24,746 nt of DNA from Bacillota bacterium (GTDB lineage Bacteria > Bacillota > Clostridia > Christensenellales > SZUA-584), in the NCBI GenBank assembly GCA_023416745.1, contig JAEZHF010000048.1, positions 1-24,746 of the forward strand, given 5' to 3'. The translations under genes were made by a program, and so were the position numbers. The notes under the pieces are model-generated. The model worked only from the letters and a program-made list of their open reading frames with translations. It had not been told where the DNA came from and made no database searches. Shown one piece after another: positions 20,452 to 24,746 of the stretch (position 1 is its first letter; every line of letters starts with the position of its first letter).

Positions 20452-22997
20452 TTCGCATCCAGCCAATTATCACCTACGGCCACTTGAGCCTCAAAGGGCA
20501 CATCAATGACAAAAGCGGTTTCCATGCATTCCTTCAGCAGGGCACTCACCGCGCTTACTTCGTGTTCCGCAGCGTCTATCACCAGTTCGTCGTGGACCTG
20601 CAATATGAGCCGCGAGTAGTAGTTGCCTTCGCGAAGCTTGTTCCCCACGTCGATCATTGCCAGCTTTATTATGTCTGCGGCTGTGCCCTGAATCGGTGTG
20701 TTAAGCGCTGCACGTTCGCCGAAGGAACGTATGTTGTAGTTGCTGGAACGCAATTCCGGCAGATAACGCCGGCGTCCCAGCATTGTGGTGACATATCCAT
20801 CCCGTTTGGCACGGGCGATAATCTCGTCCATATACTTCCGAACGCCCGGGAAACGATCAAAGTAACGGCTGATATATCCGGCTGCCTTTTTAACCGGTAT
20901 ATTCAAATTTCGTGCCAGCCCAAAATCGCTGATACCGTAGACGATACCAAAATTGACTGCCTTAGCGCTTCGCCGCATATCCGGCGTAACATCGCCCACC
21001 GAAACGCCGAAAACCTCTGATGCCGTACGAGTATGGATATCCACACCAGAAGTAAATGCTTCCTTCATGACTTCATCACCAGATATGGATGCCAGTATGC
21101 GCAGCTCAATCTGAGAATAGTCCGCTGATACCAGCTTCCTGCCCGGTTTGGATGGAAGAAACAACCGGCGGATTTCACGCCCCTCCTGCGTACGAACTGG
21201 TATATTTTGTAAGTTTGGTTCCTTGCTTGATATACGGCCGGTCACGGTGGAAATCTGCATAAATGTTGTGTGAACAAACCCGTCATTGTCAGCTATTCTT
21301 TTTAGTCCGTCCAGGTAGGTACTTTTCAGTTTGGTCAGACGACGGTATTCGATTAGCTTCCCGATCACCGGATGCTTGTCAACCAGCCCTTCCAGTACGG
21401 CGATATCCGTGGAATAACCTGTCTTGCTCTTTTTCCCAGATGGCAGCTTCAGTTGTTCAAACAGCACCTGCCCCAACTGCTTCGTTGAATTGATATTGAA
21501 TTCGCCGCAATCACACAGCGCGTACACTTCCCTTGTCAGGTTGTTGATTTGCGCTGACAGCTTATCGTCGTATGCTTGAAGCTCCTTAAGGTCAATGCGA
21601 AAACCTGTCCGCTCCATATCCAGCAACACATGTGTCAGCGGCGCTTCGATATCGTTATATACATGCCAGGATCCGTCCTGTTTGAGCTTATCAGTCTGGG
21701 CTTTATAAAGGCCCGCGATAGCAGCGGCATTTCCACCCAACCCATAGCTTTCAGCCAGCGCCAATAACGAGAGGCCCGCCGCAGACGGATTGATCACATA
21801 CTCAGCCAATGCTGTATCAAACAGAACACCATTCAGCGATATTTTGTACTCCCAAAGCATGGCAGAGACCTGTTTGGCATCGTGCAGCAGCTTGGGAATA
21901 TTCGAATCCTCAAGCATTGGCTTAAGCGAGTTGAGTACAGCTTCAAAAGAAAAATCGGTGTTCAGCAGCGAATGCTCGGTTGTCAGGCTGACTTCACTGT
22001 TTTCCGAATAAGCGAGCGTCAGATTGTCTCCAAACGATATGGCGATATATTCCTTAACCAATAATTCGCGAACAAATATCTCCAACTCTTGTATTGATGC
22101 GATCGAGTCCGCCTGCACTTGCACCTTCGCCGGCTTCTGTGACGACAGCCGCTTAATCAGCGAAAAAAATTCCAGATTCGAGAAAACATCCTTAACAGTA
22201 TCGTCATTGAAGCCGCTGAACGATAAGCTGTCCAGCGAAATATCGAGCGGAACGCCTGAGTCTATCGAAGCCAGACTGCGGCTTAAATAGGCCAGCTCCC
22301 TGTTATCTGAAAGCTTTTCCCTGAGCTTGCCCTTCACCTCTTCCAAGTGGTCATACACGGCATCCATTGACCCATATTTGTGCAGCAGGCTGAGCGCGGT
22401 CTTTTCTCCGACACCGGGAACTCCGGGTATGTTGTCGGAGCTGTCTCCCATAAAGCCTTTAAGATCGATTATCTGCTCGGGCTTGAGCCCATAGGTTTCA
22501 TGCAGCTTCTCAAGATCGAAAAGATCGATCTCGCTGACGCCTTTGCGCGTCAGCATCACCCGGCACAACTCCGAAATTAGCTGGAATGAATCCTTGTCTC
22601 CCGTCAGCAGCAGCGCTCCCATGTTATTTTCAGCTGACATACCGGCAAGCAGCCCCAGTATATCATCCGCTTCAAAACCGTCCTTTTCCAGTACAGCGAT
22701 ACCAAGGCTGCTGAGCGCACTCTTCAAAGTATTGAACTGGGGTATCAGCTCTGTCGGCGTCGGTTTTCTTGTCCCCTTATAATCTTGATATACCTCATGG
22801 CGGAACGTCTTACCCTTCCTGTCAAAGGCTATGGCCAGGTAATCCGGCTTATGTGTTGTAATTGCACTGATAAGCATAGAAAAAAAGCCATATACAGCAT
22901 TCGTATACTCGCCATCCGCTTTGGTCAGCAATGGAAGCGCATAAAAAGCCCGATGCATCAGGCTGTTGCCGTCAACGGCCATCAATGTTTTTTTCAT
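20448..22997 (-). CDS. polA: DNA polymerase I
   Basis: An 849-residue family A polymerase for Okazaki fragment processing and repair. Domains are an N-terminal 5'-3' exonuclease (about 1-290, with GFEADDILG, TGDKDSFQL and GFMGDSSDNIPGVPGVGEKTA), a degenerate 3'-5' exonuclease domain (about 300-460) and the polymerase (about 465-849). Polymerase motif A DYSQIELRI starts at 626, motif B RRSAKAVNFGIVYG is at 675-688 and motif C QVHDEL is at 800-805. The proofreading domain lacks the D-x-E of E. coli (here YIAISFGDN), and the other metal ligands are not recognisable, so it is probably inactive, as in Bacillus PolA. AGGAG five bases before the ATG at 22997 sets the start; the frame open to 23021 is less likely. 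Confidence 0.97.
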   Translation of the reverse strand: MKKTLMAVDGNSLMHRAFYALPLLTKADGEYTNAVYGFFSMLISAITTHKPDYLAIAFDRKGKTFRHEVYQDYKGTRKPTPTELIPQFNTLKSALSSLGIAVLEKDGFEADDILGLLAGMSAENNMGALLLTGDKDSFQLISELCRVMLTRKGVSEIDLFDLEKLHETYGLKPEQIIDLKGFMGDSSDNIPGVPGVGEKTALSLLHKYGSMDAVYDHLEEVKGKLREKLSDNRELAYLSRSLASIDSGVPLDISLDSLSFSGFNDDTVKDVFSNLEFFSLIKRLSSQKPAKVQVQADSIASIQELEIFVRELLVKEYIAISFGDNLTLAYSENSEVSLTTEHSLLNTDFSFEAVLNSLKPMLEDSNIPKLLHDAKQVSAMLWEYKISLNGVLFDTALAEYVINPSAAGLSLLALAESYGLGGNAAAIAGLYKAQTDKLKQDGSWHVYNDIEAPLTHVLLDMERTGFRIDLKELQAYDDKLSAQINNLTREVYALCDCGEFNINSTKQLGQVLFEQLKLPSGKKSKTGYSTDIAVLEGLVDKHPVIGKLIEYRRLTKLKSTYLDGLKRIADNDGFVHTTFMQISTVTGRISSKEPNLQNIPVRTQEGREIRRLFLPSKPGRKLVSADYSQIELRILASISGDEVMKEAFTSGVDIHTRTASEVFGVSVGDVTPDMRRSAKAVNFGIVYGISDFGLARNLNIPVKKAAGYISRYFDRFPGVRKYMDEIIARAKRDGYVTTMLGRRRYLPELRSSNYNIRSFGERAALNTPIQGTAADIIKLAMIDVGNKLREGNYYSRLILQVHDELVIDAAEHEVSAVSALLKECMETAFVIDVPFEAQVAVGDNWLDAK

Positions 22998-23028
22998 ATC
23001 TTCTCCTGACGGAAAATCCATACTGTAA

Positions 23029-23057
23029 AGTATAGTTTATTGTTTCTTCATATGCAA
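23029..23057 (-). promoter_or_regulatory. Candidate promoter of the polA unit
   Basis: On the minus strand -10 TATACT (23029-23034) has a weak -35 TTGCAT (23052-23057) at 17 bases, about 30 bases before the polA start. An ATACT/AGTAT inverted repeat (about 23021-23034) overlaps the -10. An alternative pair (TTGAAA and TATGAA, 18 apart) lies slightly upstream. Confidence 0.45.
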
Positions 23058-23096
23058 CAGGTTTATCAGGTTTCAACCCCTCTTAAAACGTTGGGC

Positions 23097-23125
23097 AAAA
23101 AAAGAGTCGCGACTTGCATCACGAC
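23097..23125 (-). terminator. Rho-independent terminator after ispH-rpsA
   Basis: On the minus strand GTCGTGA (23119-23125) pairs with TCGCGAC (23106-23112) with one G-T pair and a six-base loop, and is followed by TC and seven T (23097-23103). It lies about 77 bases past the stop codon at 23202. Confidence 0.75.
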
Positions 23126-23201
23126 CAATGTAAAGGGGGTCTTAATATATTTTGTGAGGTCACTTATAATTATTACCAGAATCCCATCAATTATTCAAGA
23201 G

Positions 23202-24746
23202 TTAATCTTCTTTTTTTGGAAAAAAGTCTGCCAACGATATTGTCGACTCCTGAACGGGGGGTATTTCATAGTGGAAATTATCTTCTCTCTCATATTCCAC
23301 TTTCTTTTCGATCATGCGCTCCTCGACAGGCATCAATGCACGACGCGAGAGGCTGATCTTACGCTTCTCAGCGTTAACCTCAAGCACTTTGGCTTCAACT
23401 TCATCACCTATACGCAACTCATCCTCAACCTTTTCGAGACGGTGCGTGGAGATTTGCGAAATATGGATCAGGCCGTCTACCATGGGTTCGATCTGTACAA
23501 AAGCGCCAAACGGCACAATGCGCACCACTTTGCCTTTGATAACATCACCGGCATGATACTTATCGCTAACGAGATCCCAAGGCTTAGCCTGAAGCTGTTT
23601 GTAGCCTAGTGCGATCTTCTTCTTGGAGGCCTCCACGTTCAGTATGACAAGCTCCAGCTCCTGACCCTCAGAAACCACATCTGACGGATGCTTGACGCGG
23701 GACCAGGCCATATCGGATATGTGCAGCAGACCGTCAACGCCGCCGACATCCACAAACGCGCCAAAGTCGGTCAGCCGCTTTACAACACCAGTGACATGAT
23801 CGCCCTTCGTGAACGCTTCCCAAAGCTGTTTTTCCTTCTCTTTTTTATCACGGAGCAACACGCTTTTGTGAGATGCGACCAACCGTTCTTGTTTCTTATC
23901 GGCGTCAATCAGCGTGACTTCAATTTCCTGACCTTCAAACTGCTTTAAGTCTTCAACATACTTTAATGAAAGGTGAGAAGCGGGAATAAACGCGCTGTAA
24001 CCTTCGATCTTAGTCGTCACGCCGCCTTTAACAGCTTTCTTTATAATGCACTTGTAGAGTAATTCTGACCCGACGTTTTCCTGTATCTTCACCCAGTTCA
24101 GTTTCTTTTCTACACGTTTTCTTGAGAGGAGGACATTGCCTTCCCCATCGTTTAAGCTAATGACTTCGGCTTCAATTTCATCGCCGATGTTGAATTGATC
24201 CCTGGGATTGATATCCATCATAGACAGCTCGTTCTTCTGAATGATGCCGTCTGATTTATATCCAATATTAACACAAACATCTTCATCCGTGATCTGAACG
24301 ATATTGCCCTTAACGACCTGTCCTTTTTTCAGACGAACGACTTTCTCCAGCCCTTCGAGAAACTCATCTTTTTCAGTTGCGGGCTTCTCGGCCACAGCCG
24401 GGGCTTCTTCGGTTTCCGTCGCGACATCTTTTAAGGTGGCATCCATCACATCAGAGTCGTTTGCGGCTTCTGCTGTTTCTTCGATTTCCTCCTGCGTTGA
24501 TTCCTGAGCCACGGCCGGCTCATTTTCGGCAGACACCTCTTCAGCACCTCCGCTGATGTCCGCCACGTCGCTGGCTGCTGTCTCCTGGCCAGGAATTTCC
24601 TCGCCATTGATCGGCAGCACTTTCTCATTTTCAATCATGTAGTCAAAAACCTCCCTAATCATCGTATCCGGCGTTGATGCACCGGCGACAATGCCTATTA
24701 TATCACCTAAACACATTTTTTCAAGTAATAGTTCACTTTTATGCTC
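23202..24746 (-). CDS. ispH-rpsA: IspH-ribosomal protein S1 fusion, 3' part (5' end outside window)
   Basis: The frame is open to the window edge, so 514 C-terminal residues are seen. The first about 40 visible residues contain VAGASTPDTMIREV, the C-terminal signature of IspH (4-hydroxy-3-methylbut-2-enyl diphosphate reductase, last step of the MEP isoprenoid pathway). An acidic, low-complexity linker of about 80 residues follows (visible residues about 46-128, rich in Glu and Ala). Four S1 RNA-binding domains then follow, at about 140-210, 222-295, 312-382 and 399-467. The last two carry the full FGAFV-GLLHIS pattern, and the first two are more divergent, as in ribosomal S1. Such IspH-S1 fusions are known from Clostridia. 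The iron-sulfur ligands of IspH lie outside the window and cannot be checked. A terminator follows at 23097-23125. Confidence 0.93.
   Translation of the reverse strand, partial: EHKSELLLEKMCLGDIIGIVAGASTPDTMIREVFDYMIENEKVLPINGEEIPGQETAASDVADISGGAEEVSAENEPAVAQESTQEEIEETAEAANDSDVMDATLKDVATETEEAPAVAEKPATEKDEFLEGLEKVVRLKKGQVVKGNIVQITDEDVCVNIGYKSDGIIQKNELSMMDINPRDQFNIGDEIEAEVISLNDGEGNVLLSRKRVEKKLNWVKIQENVGSELLYKCIIKKAVKGGVTTKIEGYSAFIPASHLSLKYVEDLKQFEGQEIEVTLIDADKKQERLVASHKSVLLRDKKEKEKQLWEAFTKGDHVTGVVKRLTDFGAFVDVGGVDGLLHISDMAWSRVKHPSDVVSEGQELELVILNVEASKKKIALGYKQLQAKPWDLVSDKYHAGDVIKGKVVRIVPFGAFVQIEPMVDGLIHISQISTHRLEKVEDELRIGDEVEAKVLEVNAEKRKISLSRRALMPVEERMIEKKVEYEREDNFHYEIPPVQESTISLADFFPKKED

Noticed and set aside
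1..24746. Search by eye for CRISPR arrays, insertion sequences, phage genes and defence systems
   Set aside because: No spaced direct repeats, transposase or integrase motifs, or nuclease/toxin genes were seen; the content is housekeeping and fermentation metabolism.

Overview
The window reads as a chromosomal segment of a low-to-mid GC Firmicute of the Clostridia type. The basis is gene content: an IspH C-terminus joined to ribosomal protein S1, a T-box leader in front of pheST, ScpA/ScpB, ZapA, a YtfJ/GerW homologue, a DacF-type D,D-carboxypeptidase, AGGAGG-type ribosome binding sites, and a sodium-pump decarboxylase cluster typical of fermenting anaerobes. I cannot name the genus. I see no phage, insertion sequence, CRISPR array or toxin-antitoxin pair. 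All protein genes I accept are on the minus strand; the one plus-strand gene is a tRNA-Leu(CAG) at the left edge.

Reading in the direction of transcription (right to left), the units I infer are as follows. (1) ispH-rpsA, cut by the right edge, with a terminator near 23100. (2) polA, coaE, a membrane-anchored lytic transglycosylase, an orphan peptide-type solute-binding lipoprotein and a TrmH-family RNA methyltransferase, tightly packed with stop/start overlaps. (3) pheS-pheT behind a T-box leader with a UUC specifier. (4) zapA with its own promoter and terminator. (5) A site-2-type M50 protease, scpA, scpB, a DUF2953-like membrane protein, ytfJ, dacF and rluB; a hairpin after scpB may split this unit. 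(6) A five-gene biotin/sodium decarboxylase operon: a 12S-type carboxyltransferase, an OadG-like subunit, a biotin carrier, the OadB pump and a 5S-type carboxyltransferase. (7) gap, with its own promoter and terminator. (8) A small gene that looks like a divergent GreA/Rnk-family factor, with a strong promoter and an attenuator-like leader.

Most of the window is housekeeping: isoprenoid/translation, DNA repair, CoA, tRNA charging, chromosome segregation, cell division and wall synthesis. The most interesting part is the decarboxylase operon (2353-7472). It carries both carboxyltransferase types (12S-like acyl-CoA and 5S-like oxaloacetate/pyruvate) around one biotin carrier and one membrane pump. 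That suggests either a two-substrate sodium-pumping decarboxylase or a transcarboxylase coupled to a pump. The 12S-type subunit is also divergent at sites normally conserved. The second point of interest is the Gre-like gene with its leader hairpins at 534-1125.

The stretch 100-533 between the tRNA and the Gre-like gene holds two terminators and one weak small-membrane-protein reading frame. The stretch 16531-16869 between pheS and the methyltransferase is filled by the T-box leader and its promoter.
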